NCBI RefSeq assembly: GCF_007954265.1
Contig: NZ_VOLS01000014.1
Location: forward strand, 19,499-83,498
Source: Colwellia sp. C1TZA3
Lineage (GTDB): Bacteria > Pseudomonadota > Gammaproteobacteria > Enterobacterales > Alteromonadaceae
Direction: 5' to 3'
DNA length: 64,000 nt
A program made the translations under genes and the position numbers. Positions 1 to 11,300 of the stretch are shown in pieces; the stretch's first letter is position 1, and each line of letters starts with the position of its first letter. The notes under the pieces were generated by a model that searched no databases, was not told where the DNA came from, and saw only the letters and a program-made list of their open reading frames with translations.

Positions 1-447
1 GCAGCAATTCATTTGGATAAATCGAAAGATTTGCTACCCCGTATCGAAAAAAGCTATGAAAGAAATGGCCTTGACTTTGGCACTCGTAGCTTTATACAGG
101 GTGATATCTATAAGCATTTACCTAAAGCAATAAAGCGTGGCCAGACCTTCGACGGTATTATTTTAGATCCGCCGCCAAAAGTGTATAAGTCACCTCATTC
201 AGAGCATCAACCTAAAGGGCAAGACTTTTCGAGATTGGTCAGTCTATGCTCCAAGCTTTTAAACCCAGGAGGGTGGTTAATTTGTATGTTTCATCGCTTT
301 GACGCCACATGGGACCAATCAGATGCTGAGATTATCGAAGCATCCACTCATACCTTAAAAATGGTTGATCGCTTTACCAGTGAGTGTGACTTTCCTGACG
401 ATAATGTCGATCGAAAGCTCAGAGTGACGGTATTTGAAAAGATTTAA
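1..447 (+). CDS. Class I SAM-dependent methyltransferase, C-terminal part (5' end outside window)
   Basis: The reading frame is open from the first base, so this is the 3' part of a longer gene; the TTG at 13 is probably internal. The visible 148 residues hold the second half of a Rossmann-type methyltransferase domain. There is a segment that fits the end of motif I/II (LDKSKDLL followed by YERNGL), then the motif IV-like sequence ILDPPPK, then LLNPGGWLICMFH, which fits the beta strand after the catalytic loop. The DPP core is shared with the RlmI/RlmK family of rRNA methyltransferases and related S-adenosylmethionine enzymes, so the likely substrate is RNA. The triple proline is unusual. 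The exact target cannot be given from a partial sequence. A separate, complete rlmI is present at 27218-28408, so this is a paralogue. Confidence 0.75.
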   Translation, partial: AAIHLDKSKDLLPRIEKSYERNGLDFGTRSFIQGDIYKHLPKAIKRGQTFDGIILDPPPKVYKSPHSEHQPKGQDFSRLVSLCSKLLNPGGWLICMFHRFDATWDQSDAEIIEASTHTLKMVDRFTSECDFPDDNVDRKLRVTVFEKI

Positions 448-553
448 GACATCATCACTTGGGCATAAACCTAATAACTAGGGGCAAATAAACGCTTTGA
501 TTTTTTGCCGTACTGCCAAAATAAATAGCAAAACCGTCGATAGAGTTATGTGT

Positions 554-755
554 ATACCCGCTCCACTTCAAAGTACAGATTTGTGCAAGTCGAGAAAGGG
601 TTAGGTACCAGGCATGGATTGAAGACAACACCATGGATGGTGAAGGTAGAGCGAAGCAGGACACCAGAGCCGAGAATAATCATTATCTTCGTAGCGCGCC
701 TTGCTCTGATTTCTTAGCTTAAATCGATAACTGCACCTTGAAGTGGAACGGGTAT
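554..755. mobile_element. MITE-like element with 18 bp terminal inverted repeats
   Basis: The left end ATACCCGCTCCACTTCAA (554-571) is matched at the right end (738-755) by its reverse complement with one mismatch. The 202 bp between contain no credible gene. The ATACC start and GGTAT end are shared with the elements at 2396, 15117, 15658 and 28537, so these may be mobilised by the same kind of transposase. No transposase gene is present in the window. Confidence 0.65.
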
Positions 756-861
756 ATAACAAGGAAAATTAGTCTGATGGGTTTTCCGCTTATTTTATTG
801 TTGTTTAATAAAGTTTTAGTTCTCAACAAATTCATCTGGTCATAAAATAGGTTGTTGATAC

Positions 862-1923
862 ATGATAAAAGTTGGTGTAATAGGATATGGATACTCAGCT
901 AAAACATTTCATATTCCCCTGATAGAAACGTCAGAATATATGGAGTTAGTAGCGATAAATAGTTCTCAAAAAGAATTAGTAAGAGAGCAATATCCTAATA
1001 TTTTTATTTTTGATACGGCACAAGCATTAATCACTAATGCAAACCTTGAATTAATTGTCATCACAGCACCAAATGGCGTGCATTATTCATTGGCAAAATT
1101 TTGTTTAGAACATGGCATTAATGTCGTTATCGAAAAACCTATGGTTACCACCAGTGTAGAAGCGCAAGAGCTAGTAGACCTAGCTAAAGAGCACGCTTTA
1201 TTGCTGTCTGTTTTTCACAATAGGCGTTGGGATGGTGATTTTTTAACGGTTAAAAAGCTTTTGCAAAACAATCAACTTGGCGATGTTCGATACTTTGAAT
1301 CTCATTATGATCGTTTTCGCCCTACCGTTAGGCAAAGGTGGAGAGAACAAGCAGGAAAGGGCTCTGGCATATGGTTTGATCTAGGCTCTCACTTAGTTGA
1401 TCAGGCAATCAATCTTTTTGGTTTGCCTGAAGCATTAACGGCAAGATGCTTGCCATTAAGAATAGGCTCTGAAACGACTGACTATTTTCACGTATTACTT
1501 CATTATGAAAATCTTGAGGTTGTTCTTCATGCAAGTTCATTTTTAGCAGCTCCCAATATGCGCTTTCGTATTGAAGGCACAAAAGGAAGTTTCATTAAAT
1601 ATGGTTTTGACCCGCAAGAAGCGCAATTAAAAAAAGGTATAAGCCCAAAAAATGCGTTGTATGGTGTCGAAAATGAGGAAGAATATGGTCGTCTATACAC
1701 TGAATTTGCGAGTACAGCGATAGCAACTCAGCAGGGTTGTTACAACCAATACTATTTAGAAATTGTTCAAGCTATAAAGTTAGCAGGTGCTAATCCAGTT
1801 AACCCAGCTGATGTAGTAGAGGTTTTAAGCATACTTGAATTGGCGGAAATAAGTAGTGAGAGTGGTAAAAAAATGATGATCTCTACATCTGAAAATTATA
1901 AGCCACTAAAACAAGACAAATAA
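862..1923 (+). CDS. Gfo/Idh/MocA family NAD(P)-dependent oxidoreductase
   Basis: The 353-residue protein starts with a Rossmann dinucleotide-binding segment (VGVIGYGYSAKTFHIP, residues 4-19). It has the EKPM motif near residue 92, whose lysine is the conserved catalytic residue of the family, and DLGSHLVDQA near residue 173, with the conserved aspartate and histidine of the C-terminal alpha/beta domain. Length and motif order match the YdgJ-type branch. These enzymes oxidise or reduce sugars, inositols or related polyols with NAD(P)H in the cytoplasm; the substrate here cannot be told. It stands alone, with a MITE-like element upstream and a small unrelated gene downstream. Confidence 0.88.
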   Translation: MIKVGVIGYGYSAKTFHIPLIETSEYMELVAINSSQKELVREQYPNIFIFDTAQALITNANLELIVITAPNGVHYSLAKFCLEHGINVVIEKPMVTTSVEAQELVDLAKEHALLLSVFHNRRWDGDFLTVKKLLQNNQLGDVRYFESHYDRFRPTVRQRWREQAGKGSGIWFDLGSHLVDQAINLFGLPEALTARCLPLRIGSETTDYFHVLLHYENLEVVLHASSFLAAPNMRFRIEGTKGSFIKYGFDPQEAQLKKGISPKNALYGVENEEEYGRLYTEFASTAIATQQGCYNQYYLEIVQAIKLAGANPVNPADVVEVLSILELAEISSESGKKMMISTSENYKPLKQDK

Positions 1924-1997
1924 AAATTGTTTTTTGCTGCTGCGTCGCTTACTTTAGCCCGCTATATTTTCCTGCTTAAGTAGCCGTAAGGTTTAAA

Positions 1998-2336
1998 ATG
2001 AATATTCTTTGTCCAAAATGTCAAAATGCACTTATTTCAACAAGTGACGTAAACAAGTTATTGCCACTTAAACGGTTTGGACTCTCTGAGGTAAAGTGTA
2101 AAAACTGCGGGAGCCTTTGTGTTTCATCACAAAAATCGAAAAGCATTTGGTTTGCTGTATTTCTAACAACATTAATATTATTAATGTTGGCGGGTAAGCA
2201 ACTGGTAGAAATGAGTGGTTATGACTCAGACGCTCGCATTATTGTATTGCTTGTGGTTTATTTCTTTGTAAATTGGCTGTTTTCTTATATTTGGCCAAAA
2301 GTTATCTCTGTAGAGTTAAAAACTGGCACTGAGTAA
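1998..2336 (+). CDS. Small zinc-ribbon membrane protein of unknown function
   Basis: This is a 112-residue protein. Residues 5-8 and 34-37 each form a CxxC pair (CPKC, CKNC), as in a zinc ribbon. Two hydrophobic stretches follow at about residues 51-65 and 82-98 and should cross the inner membrane. It starts 74 bp after the oxidoreductase gene. I do not recognise a named family. Proteins of this layout occur in marine gammaproteobacteria without assigned function. Confidence 0.6.
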   Translation: MNILCPKCQNALISTSDVNKLLPLKRFGLSEVKCKNCGSLCVSSQKSKSIWFAVFLTTLILLMLAGKQLVEMSGYDSDARIIVLLVVYFFVNWLFSYIWPKVISVELKTGTE

Positions 2337-2395
2337 TTCCAATCCCACTAACTTCATCATCATTTTACCTGGTTAAAATAAGCCACTACGGTGTT

Positions 2396-2557
2396 ATACC
2401 AAGTTGATTAATTACCTGCTCATTTTTAAGGGTTAAAATGAATAACTACAGCGTTATAAAATTTATAAGGTGAATAACTACTGACTAAATTTTATGCCTT
2501 GTATTTATCCATTTTTCCTCATGAAAAAGTAGATCACTTAATTAATCAAATTGGTAT
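2396..2557. mobile_element. MITE-like element with 19 bp terminal inverted repeats, next to a partial copy
   Basis: The left end ATACCAAGTTGATTAATTA (2396-2414) is mirrored at 2539-2557 with one mismatch. No gene lies inside. The 60 bp just before it (2336-2395) resemble the left half of the same element: a CCAATCCCA-like end, then a GGTTAAAAT block, then a GTTATA block. This suggests a decayed or nested earlier copy. Confidence 0.65.
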
Positions 2558-2708
2558 TAGTTATTTAATAAAAAACCACTAACACTTTGTGAACCTATGT
2601 CACATTAAAGATAATTAACCCGATAGAGCCAATGAATTTATCAGGTTAATTATCAGGTGATCTATAATAAAGACGTTATTCTACTGTCTAATTAGGTTGT
2701 CGTTGATT

Positions 2709-4385
2709 GGCCGCTAAACGGTTGACAGACTAAAGTCCGACCTACAAAATAATTGCCTAACGCTATATAATAACCCGTAGGCCCGATGTTGGACTTTAGT
2801 CCATCAGGTTAAATGAAATTTAACTTTTATCGACATAAATACTGATAAAAAAATACGTGGCTGTAAATGTTGGCTGATCCATCAGGTTAATTGGCCGCTA
2901 AACGGTTGACGGACTAAAGTCTGACCTACAAAATAATTGCCTATCGTGTTGAACACTTGTTTAGCGGTTAGCCCGTGTAGATTCAATGCAGGCTAGATGT
3001 AAGTTGGACTTTAGTCCATCAGGTTAAATGAAATTTAACAGTTATCGGCATAAATGCTGATAAAAAAATAAGTGGCTGTAAATGTTGGCTGATCCGTCAG
3101 GTTAATTGGCCGCTAAACGGTTGACGGACTAAAGTCCGACCTACAAAACAATTGCTTATCGTGTTGAACGCTTGTTTAGCGGTTAGCCCGTGTAGATTCA
3201 ATGCAGGCTAGATGTAGGTTGGACTTTAGTCCATCAGGTTAAATGAAATTTAACAGTTATCGACATAAATACTGATAAAAAATACGTGGCTGTAAATGTT
3301 GGCTGATCCGTCAGGTTAATTACCCGTTAAACGGTTGACGGACTAAAGTCCGACCTACAAAATAATTGCTTATCGCTATATAATAACCCGTAGGCCCGAT
3401 GTAGGTTGGACTTTAGTCCATCAGGTTAAATGAAATTTAACTTTTATTGGCATAAATGCTGATAAAAAAATACGTGGCTGTAAATGTTGGCTGATCCATC
3501 AGGTTAATTGGCCGCTAAACGGTTGACGGACTAAAGTCCGACCTACAAAGTAATTGCCTATCGTGTTGAACACTTGTTTAGCGGTTAGCCCGTGTAGATT
3601 CAATGTAGGCCCGATGTAGGTTGGACTTTAGTCCATCAGGTTAAATGAAATTTAACTTTTATTGGAACAAATGCTAATAACCAAAAATACACCGCTGTAA
3701 ATGTTGGCTGATCCGTCAGGTTAATTACCTGTTAAACGGTTGTCGGACTAAAGTCCGACCTACAAAATAATTGCCCAACGCTATATAATCACCCGTAGGC
3801 CCGATGTAGGTTGGACTTTAGTCCATCAGGTTAAATGAAATTTAACTGTTATCGACATAAATACTGATAAAAAAATACGTGACTGTAAATGTTGGCTGAT
3901 CCATCAGGTTAATTGGCCGCTAAACGGTTGACGGACTAAAGTCCGACCTACAAAATAATTGCCTATCGTGTTGAACACTTGTTTAGCGGTTAGCCCGTGT
4001 AGATTCAATGCAGGCCCAAGGTTGGACTTTAGTCCATCAGGTTAAATGAAATTTAACAGTTATCGACATAAATACTGATAAAAAATACGTGGCTGTAAAT
4101 GTTGGCTGATCCATCAGGTTAATTGGCCGCTAAACGGTTGACGGACTGAAGTCCGACCTACAAAGTAATTGCTTATCGTGTTGAAAGCTTGTTTAGCGGT
4201 TAGCCCGTGTAGATTCAATGCAGGCCCGATGTAGGTTGGACTTTAGTCCATCAGGTTAAATGAAATTTAACAGTTATTGGAACAAATGCTAATAACCCAA
4301 AATACACCGCTGTAAATGTTGGCTGATCCGTCAGGTTAATTGGCTGCTAAACGGTTGACGGACTAAAGTTCTACCGACAAAATAA
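2709..4385. repeat. REP array 1: about eight units of roughly 185-215 bp
   Basis: The array fills the gap before recC. Each unit has a minus-oriented hairpin (type A, stem CGGACT/AGTCCG, with CCTACA at the foot) and a plus-oriented one (type B, foot TGTAGG, stem TGGACT/AGTCCA) followed by a second palindrome, GTTAAATGAAATTTAAC. I count nine type A and eight type B copies. Two spacer versions occur between A and B: a short one containing CGCTATATAATAACCCG and a longer one containing GTTTAGCGGTTAGCCCG. No coding sequence is supported here. The stretch 2558-2708 holds nothing I recognise. Confidence 0.9.
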
Positions 4386-4518
4386 TTACCTCTCGTGTTA
4401 ATCCTAATACGCTTTTTATCCAATGATTTTCAACAGCTATGTTGCAACAACCGCTAGTGTTATCGTGCTTGATGTGGTTAAATTTAGCTATAAAAACCAT
4501 GGTTAAAAAGGCGCGCAC

Positions 4519-7500
4519 TTGTTCTATCTTTATCCCGCTAATAAAATGGAGAATTTGTTAGTGCTGCTTGATAAAATTCAGCAACTTTCCCCTCTTCCTG
4601 TCTTCGCTCAAGACACCGTTATTGTGCAAAATGCTGGTATGCAACATTGGCTGAATATGTCATTGGCTGAGCAGCGAGGCATTAGCATGAATATGCGTTA
4701 CGCCTTACCATCACAATTTTTGTGGAATTTAATTCGAAATTTAGCCAGCGATGAAGACGTGCCTGAGCAATCGCCTTATTCACGAGAAGTACTGGCTTGG
4801 CGTATTGATACTTTATTGGCATCAAATGAAGTTATTGATGACATTTCGTTTCAAGTAGCCAGTGATTATTGGCAGGCTAAACCTAATAACCCTGAAAATG
4901 TTAACAATACTGTTAATCGCTCTATTTCTAATAAAAGTACGGCTAATAAAAACGCCGCTGGTCAAAGTTACAGCGACGCGGAGCAGTTAAAACGTTATCA
5001 GTTGGCTTGTCAGTTAGCTGATTTATATGAGCAATATTTAATCTTTCGTCCTGAATGGATCCACGCATGGCACCAAGGTGAGTTTAGCGCTTTTGATCAA
5101 CAAGCTAACTCAAGTGATACTACAGCTGATAACAGCGAACAAGATGAACAAAGCAATGCTATTTGGCAAGGCAAGCTTTGGCATTTATTGGTGCGCGAAC
5201 AACCTTATAATCCGCGTGAACTGGTGGCACGGGCGATAAAAAACTTAAATAATGTTGAACGATTAACCGCACAAGCGTTACCGCATCGCTTATCATTTTT
5301 TGGCATTAATGCCATGGCGCCACTTTGGCTTGAGTTTATTAATGCCTTAAGTGAGCAAATTGATGTGCATTTTTTCCATTTAAACCCTTGCTATGCTTAT
5401 TGGGGGGATGTGGTTACAGAAAAAAATGCGATTGAAGCTTGGCTTAAAGGCACCGATTTTTCGGCGGAACAAGTGAGTGAGGTGAGTGATGAAAGTGTCG
5501 ATAAGCAAAGTATAGATGCCGATTTAGCCGATATAAACCAGCAAGTAGGTAATCCACTATTAGCCAATCTGGGCCAGCAAGGCCGAGAATTTATGGCATT
5601 ATTATATCAATACAGCACCATCAATATTGAGGTCTTTGAATCCGCTGTTGAAGATTTAAATAGCGCTGAGCAAGCTAGCCCTAGCCCTGAAACCATCACG
5701 CAAGCTATGTCGCAAGCCAAGGTTTTAGCGAGTGTTCAGCAAGACATTTTATCTTTGTCAGATGCTCGCCATCAAGATCAGCAAAGCCCGGAACAAGTAC
5801 CTAAAGTCGATGGTTCAATTTTAATCACCAGTGCCCACAGCGCCTTGCGTGAAGTGCAGGGTTTGCACGACTGGTTATTACATCAATTTAATCAAGACAA
5901 AAGCTTAACGCCAAAAGACGTATTAGTGATGTGTCCACAAGTTGAGCAATACGCGCCTTATGTTAATGCCGTTTTTACCCGAGGCTGGCAAGATGTTGCT
6001 GACGAAGTGCCGCCGCTACCTTGTTCGATTGCTGATCGCATTAGTAAAGACGCTGAGCCGTTAGTAGCAGCGTTTGCCCAATTGCTAACCTTGCCCGATA
6101 GCCGCTTTCAAGTGTCAAGTTTAATTGCTTTGTTACGCTTGCCGGCCATGCAATCTCGCTTTGGCATTAACCTTGACGACATCGAAAAAATCACTCACTG
6201 GCTAGAACTTTCCTGTGTGCATTGGGGCTTAAATAAAGCCCACAAACAACAAGTGTTAGCACAAAGTCAAACGGCTGACATGAGAGAACAGGAAAACGAG
6301 CAAGAACGTGATCAACAAGCGACTTCAGACCTAAACAGTACCAGTAACAGTTTTACCTGGCAACAAGGTTTAAGCCGTTTAATGCGCGGTTTTGCTTTTG
6401 CAGATCATAGTGTTATTTACCAAAACCAGCTGTTATTGCCCACCATTGAAGGTAGCGACAGTGAGTTACTAGGCAAACTTATGTTAATTATCGAGCAGTT
6501 ACAATTAACCGCTATTAACATGTCAAAAGCCCGGACAGCGGTACAATGGCAGCAATTTTTGTTTGAGTTATTACAACAGCTTTTTGACGACGACAGCGAT
6601 AATGGCCTAAATATTATTCGCACCGCCATTGAGTCGTTAGTCGAATATTGTCAGCACGGCGCTTACGACAGCGCGATTAGTTTGGCGGTTATTCGTGACT
6701 TTTTAAATAATCACTTTAGTCAGCCAGATCCCGGTCGACAGTTTATGATTGGGCAAGTCACCTTTTGTTCTATGCTGCCTATGCGCAGTATTCCCTTTAA
6801 AATTATTGCTGTATTAGGCCTAAATGATGGCGAGTTTCCACGTCAACGCCAACCGCTGAGTTTTGATTTAATGACCACCACACCGGCGCAACTCGGTGAC
6901 AGATCGCGTCGAGGCGACGACCGATATTTATTTTTAGAGGCAATAATTTCTGCCCGCCAAGCTTTGTATTTAAGTTATCAAGGTAAAAATATTAAGAACA
7001 ATAAAGACCGTCAACCGTCCTTGGTATTAAAAGAGCTAATGGAATACCTTGCCCGCGGTTACGGTTGGCAGTTACTGGGTTTAAACGCCGAAGCGATAAC
7101 TAATGCCCAGGGCCAAGTTAGGCAATTACCCATGCAGGCCTTTAGCGAGAAAAATTACCTCGGTGAATTTGCCAGCTTTGATGCCAACTGGTTACACTTG
7201 CGCCAAGCAAAAGCTGAACTTGGCAGTGCTGCGACCAACACCGCAGAACACAGCGTTGCTAATGTATCGACAAATAGTGCAGAAAACAGCAACACAACAG
7301 CCGTGGATACCCGCTCAGCCAACAACCCTGAAACATTATCAGCTAATGATGTTATTCGCTTTTATCAGCATCCTGGGCGTTATTATGGCCAGCGAGCACT
7401 TTACTTGTATTTAGACAACACCAACACACTAATTAACGACGTAGAGCCTTTTGTGCCTAATCGACTCGATAGCTACCTACTTAGACAAGACTTGCTGAAC

Positions 7501-8364
7501 TATTACCTAGCACCGGCGCAAAGCAAACAAAGCTGTGATGAGATATTACTCAGCGCTAAGCTGTCAGGAAACTTGCCGGACTTACCCAGTACTGACGAGC
7601 TCATACAAGGTTGGCAAAAAGACAGCGAAGATTTTAGCCAATTCATCAGCACTGAATTAGCACAAAATGAGGCGTTAAGCATTGATCCCATCGATTGTAG
7701 CGTCACACTTAATTTAGCGAGTGCTTTAAATAATCAAGCACTTTTTAATAACAGCTTATATTCAAGCAATGAACTGGCAAGCTTAAAAACGGTGTTACCT
7801 GAAAGCTTAACCCTTGATAGTAAATTGACGATTGTCGATAACAAAGTGGTGTTTTATCGCAGCAGTAGTGCGAAAGCCAAAGACTTATTTACCTTGTATC
7901 TACATCAACTTATTGTTCAAGTAGCACAAGTTCAGGCCTTACAAAGCAACTCAGCACAAGCCCTGTTATTTGCCAATGTAACCGCTACACATGGTTACTA
8001 TTTTGACACCAAAAGCCAGAAGCCAAGCCAATTCTACTTTAGTGATATTGATGATGCTAAAGAGCAATTATTACGCTTAATTGCGACGTTTTATTTAGGC
8101 CAGCAGCAGCCATTATTACTTAACGGTGATATTGCAGAGAAAATTCGCAAAAGCAAAGTCTTTGAACAAACACAATTTGAACAGTTTTGGTCTGACAGCA
8201 ATAGCTTTCAAGTCTTTGGTGATGAGGCTTATGTACAATATTTTTGGCCACAATGTCCTGATTATCAAGAAATATCACCCAAGTTACTTGCTTTGTATCA
8301 ACCGATGTTTGATGCCCTGCAGTCAGTAAAGGTAACAGGAAAAGCGCAGGGAGCTAAAAAATGA
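4519..8364 (+). CDS. recC: Exodeoxyribonuclease V gamma subunit RecC
   Basis: RecC is the subunit of the RecBCD helicase-nuclease that splits the duplex and recognises Chi. The N-terminus (FYLYPANKMENLLVLL), the segment VQNAGMQHWLNMSLA near residue 36, and the central block VLGLNDGEFPRQRQPLSFDL near residue 772 are typical. The start is a TTG; the frame is closed by a stop at 4504, and no ATG gives a better N-terminus. At 1281 residues it is longer than the E. coli protein (1122). The excess is mostly polar Ser/Asn/Thr/Glu-rich insertions, for example around residues 130-150 and 905-940. The stop overlaps the recB start as ATGA, so the genes are translationally coupled. Confidence 0.96.
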   Translation: MFYLYPANKMENLLVLLDKIQQLSPLPVFAQDTVIVQNAGMQHWLNMSLAEQRGISMNMRYALPSQFLWNLIRNLASDEDVPEQSPYSREVLAWRIDTLLASNEVIDDISFQVASDYWQAKPNNPENVNNTVNRSISNKSTANKNAAGQSYSDAEQLKRYQLACQLADLYEQYLIFRPEWIHAWHQGEFSAFDQQANSSDTTADNSEQDEQSNAIWQGKLWHLLVREQPYNPRELVARAIKNLNNVERLTAQALPHRLSFFGINAMAPLWLEFINALSEQIDVHFFHLNPCYAYWGDVVTEKNAIEAWLKGTDFSAEQVSEVSDESVDKQSIDADLADINQQVGNPLLANLGQQGREFMALLYQYSTINIEVFESAVEDLNSAEQASPSPETITQAMSQAKVLASVQQDILSLSDARHQDQQSPEQVPKVDGSILITSAHSALREVQGLHDWLLHQFNQDKSLTPKDVLVMCPQVEQYAPYVNAVFTRGWQDVADEVPPLPCSIADRISKDAEPLVAAFAQLLTLPDSRFQVSSLIALLRLPAMQSRFGINLDDIEKITHWLELSCVHWGLNKAHKQQVLAQSQTADMREQENEQERDQQATSDLNSTSNSFTWQQGLSRLMRGFAFADHSVIYQNQLLLPTIEGSDSELLGKLMLIIEQLQLTAINMSKARTAVQWQQFLFELLQQLFDDDSDNGLNIIRTAIESLVEYCQHGAYDSAISLAVIRDFLNNHFSQPDPGRQFMIGQVTFCSMLPMRSIPFKIIAVLGLNDGEFPRQRQPLSFDLMTTTPAQLGDRSRRGDDRYLFLEAIISARQALYLSYQGKNIKNNKDRQPSLVLKELMEYLARGYGWQLLGLNAEAITNAQGQVRQLPMQAFSEKNYLGEFASFDANWLHLRQAKAELGSAATNTAEHSVANVSTNSAENSNTTAVDTRSANNPETLSANDVIRFYQHPGRYYGQRALYLYLDNTNTLINDVEPFVPNRLDSYLLRQDLLNYYLAPAQSKQSCDEILLSAKLSGNLPDLPSTDELIQGWQKDSEDFSQFISTELAQNEALSIDPIDCSVTLNLASALNNQALFNNSLYSSNELASLKTVLPESLTLDSKLTIVDNKVVFYRSSSAKAKDLFTLYLHQLIVQVAQVQALQSNSAQALLFANVTATHGYYFDTKSQKPSQFYFSDIDDAKEQLLRLIATFYLGQQQPLLLNGDIAEKIRKSKVFEQTQFEQFWSDSNSFQVFGDEAYVQYFWPQCPDYQEISPKLLALYQPMFDALQSVKVTGKAQGAKK

Positions 8365-11300
8365 AAAATTTAAATGCCAATACCATTGAGCTCCAAGGTA
8401 AACATTTAATTGAAGCCAGTGCCGGTACTGGTAAAACTCATAATATCACCCGAATATTTTTACGCTTATTGTTAGAGCGAGAATTACCGATTGAACAAAT
8501 CCTAGTGATGACTTTCACCAAAGACGCGACAGAAGAAATTCGTGGTCGTATTGATGATTTTATTCGAGAAAGCTTACACAGCTGGGACAATTTAATTATT
8601 CACGATAATTATTTTAAAGCCTTAAACCAAAATCTGGTTAATAAAAATATCAGTAGTCGTGAGGTAAAAGCGCGCTTAAGCCAAGCCTTATTGTATATCG
8701 ACGAAGCGGCTATTTTTACCATACATGGTTTTTGTAAGCGCGTACTAAACCAATATGCCTTTGCCAGCGGTATTAGCTTTAATGCCCAAATGGAAACCAA
8801 CACCCAAGATATTACCTTAGAAGCCTGCCAAGACTGGTATCGGGTGTTGGCATTAGGGTCAGAAAATAACAGCCAAGCCTTTAAGTTAGTCACCGAATTC
8901 TGGCCAGAGCCGGGCAGTTTTATTAATCAATTTTCCAAAGCGTTAGCGACACAAAACGTCTTGAACGTGCAAGACCCAGAAAATATTAGTGTTGAATTTA
9001 AAGGCTTAGTTGAACAAGCCATTGCGAGTCTAGAGACCAATATAGCGATGTTAACCACCGCACTAATTGAGGTTAAAAAGGGCGTTGAACAAGAAAAACG
9101 CCATCAAGAGTTAACTCTATTACTCAACTGGTTAGCAGAGCTGTCGGCCGATGTTGCAGGTAAGCACGGCAAAATACCCGATGCTTTTATTGATGGTCGA
9201 CGCTATGCCCGCTCGAAAGTGAAAAACGAATTAATTGAAATTTTTACTGCAGTCAATAGCGTTAAAAAGCAACATCCTGATTTAGCAAAACAGATTAATC
9301 GCGCACAAGCCTTGTTGGTGGTGAGAAAGGGCATTTATCATATTCGCGCAGAAATCACTCGTAAAAAGCTGCAAGCCAATGTTATGGGCTTTGACGACTT
9401 AATTAGCACATTAAACGACTGCCTTACCCATCAGTCAGGGCAAGAGCCTGATCAGGTATTAGCCAATAGTATATTTACACAATTCCCTGTTGCGCTTGTT
9501 GACGAGTTTCAAGATACCGACCCGCAACAGTTCTCAATATTAAAAGCGATTTATTATCATCAGCCCAGTGCTGCGCTCTACATGATAGGCGATCCAAAAC
9601 AAGCTATTTATGGTTTTCGTGGTGGCGACATTTTTGCCTACCTGTCAGCGCGAAACGACTGCGACTATCAATGGTTAATGGATACCAATTGGCGCTCAAG
9701 TGCCTCCATGATCACCGGCTATAACCGTCTATTTTATGGCAATAAATTATCTGGTGAGGCGGTTGATGTTTTTGGCTATCAAATTCCTTATTTACCAGTT
9801 AAAGCCTCAGCTAAAGCGCACGAAAAGGTGTTTTTAGATAGCGAGTTTAACGCGCTACAGTTTATTCACTTTAATGTTGAAGCTGACGCTAAAAGTAAAG
9901 ATGGTAAAGAAAAAGCCGTTAAACAAAGCTATCGTGCGCAAATGTCGGCTTGGTGTGCCAATGAAATTGTCAGACTATTAGCTTGCCCAAAACTCAATAT
10001 GGCCAGTGGTGATATTGCCTTATTAGTGCGTGATGGTACTGAGGCGGCGGATATTAAGTTTGCCTTAAACCAATGTGGTTTAAGCAGCGTGTTTATGAGT
10101 AATCGCGCCAACTTATTGCAAAGTGACGAAACCAAACATTTACTGCAATTATTAAAAGGTATTTTGTTTTTAGAGAATGACCGTTTATATACCGCCGCAT
10201 TAGCCAGCCCATTAATGGGCTTTAATCGTGAAAAATTATTGCAACTACAGCACGACGAACAACAATGGCAAGCATTAAAAATTAGCTTTGAAAAACTGCG
10301 TAATGAATGGCAGTTTAAAGGTTTTATCAGTATGGCATTGCAGTTAATGCATCAACATTTTCAAATTGATGTTAGCAATGCAGATAACAGCTTAGACGAT
10401 AAGCATAATGCCGACAGAATATTAACCAACTTATTGCATTTGTTTGAATTGTTACAAGGGGCAAGCCAACGACATCGCCAGCCGCAAGAACTGCTATTTT
10501 GGTTTGAACAACAAAGTCAGATAGACAACCCCGAAGTTGAAGCTGAGCTGCGTTTAGAAAGTGACGAAAATCTCATTCGTATTATTACTCAACATGGCTC
10601 TAAAGGCATGGAATATCCGGTGGTGTTTGTGCCGTTTGCCACACGCCATAAAGACCCACTTAAGTTCGGTAATCGTCATGTCAGCTTTATTGAATTTCAT
10701 GATGAAAACGGTGTTCTGCAACAGAGCCTAGACGGTAACAACGAGGCGAGAGCCGGCATGGCGGCAGAAGCTTATGCTGAAGCTATTCGACTGTTATACG
10801 TAGCAGTTACGCGCGCAGAAAAACGTTGTTATATTCTCAGTACGGCATTTGACCATTATGAAAATTCTCCATTAGGCAAAACCTTGAAATGGTCGGCAGA
10901 TACCGATATCGCGACAAGCTTGCAGCAATTAGCGCAAGACAATCCTGATGAAATAGCGCTTGACGTGTTAGAGAACTATTTAACCGAAGAAACACTATCA
11001 GCAGCAGGGTTAGCCAAGCCAACTTCAGTTACTGCCAATATCCAAAGTACTACTGATGAAATCAATGTTAATGCTGAAAGCCAAGCTGAAGTAGCGCGTT
11101 TTAACGGCAAAATTGAGCGTGATTGGTGGTTAAGTTCATTCTCCGCCTTGAGCAAAAACCTACGTCATAATGGTGTTTCGTCGCCTGATCGAGATAATCA
11201 AGAAACAGAACCTACTGATCAACAAGATAATAACTACAGCACTTTATCAAATAATATTAACGAGTTACGTTTTACCTTAACAAAAGGCGCACAAACCGGC

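Noticed and set aside
455..664. Open frame of 69 codons on the minus strand
   Set aside because: It overlaps the MITE-like element, has no family features and no ribosome binding site.
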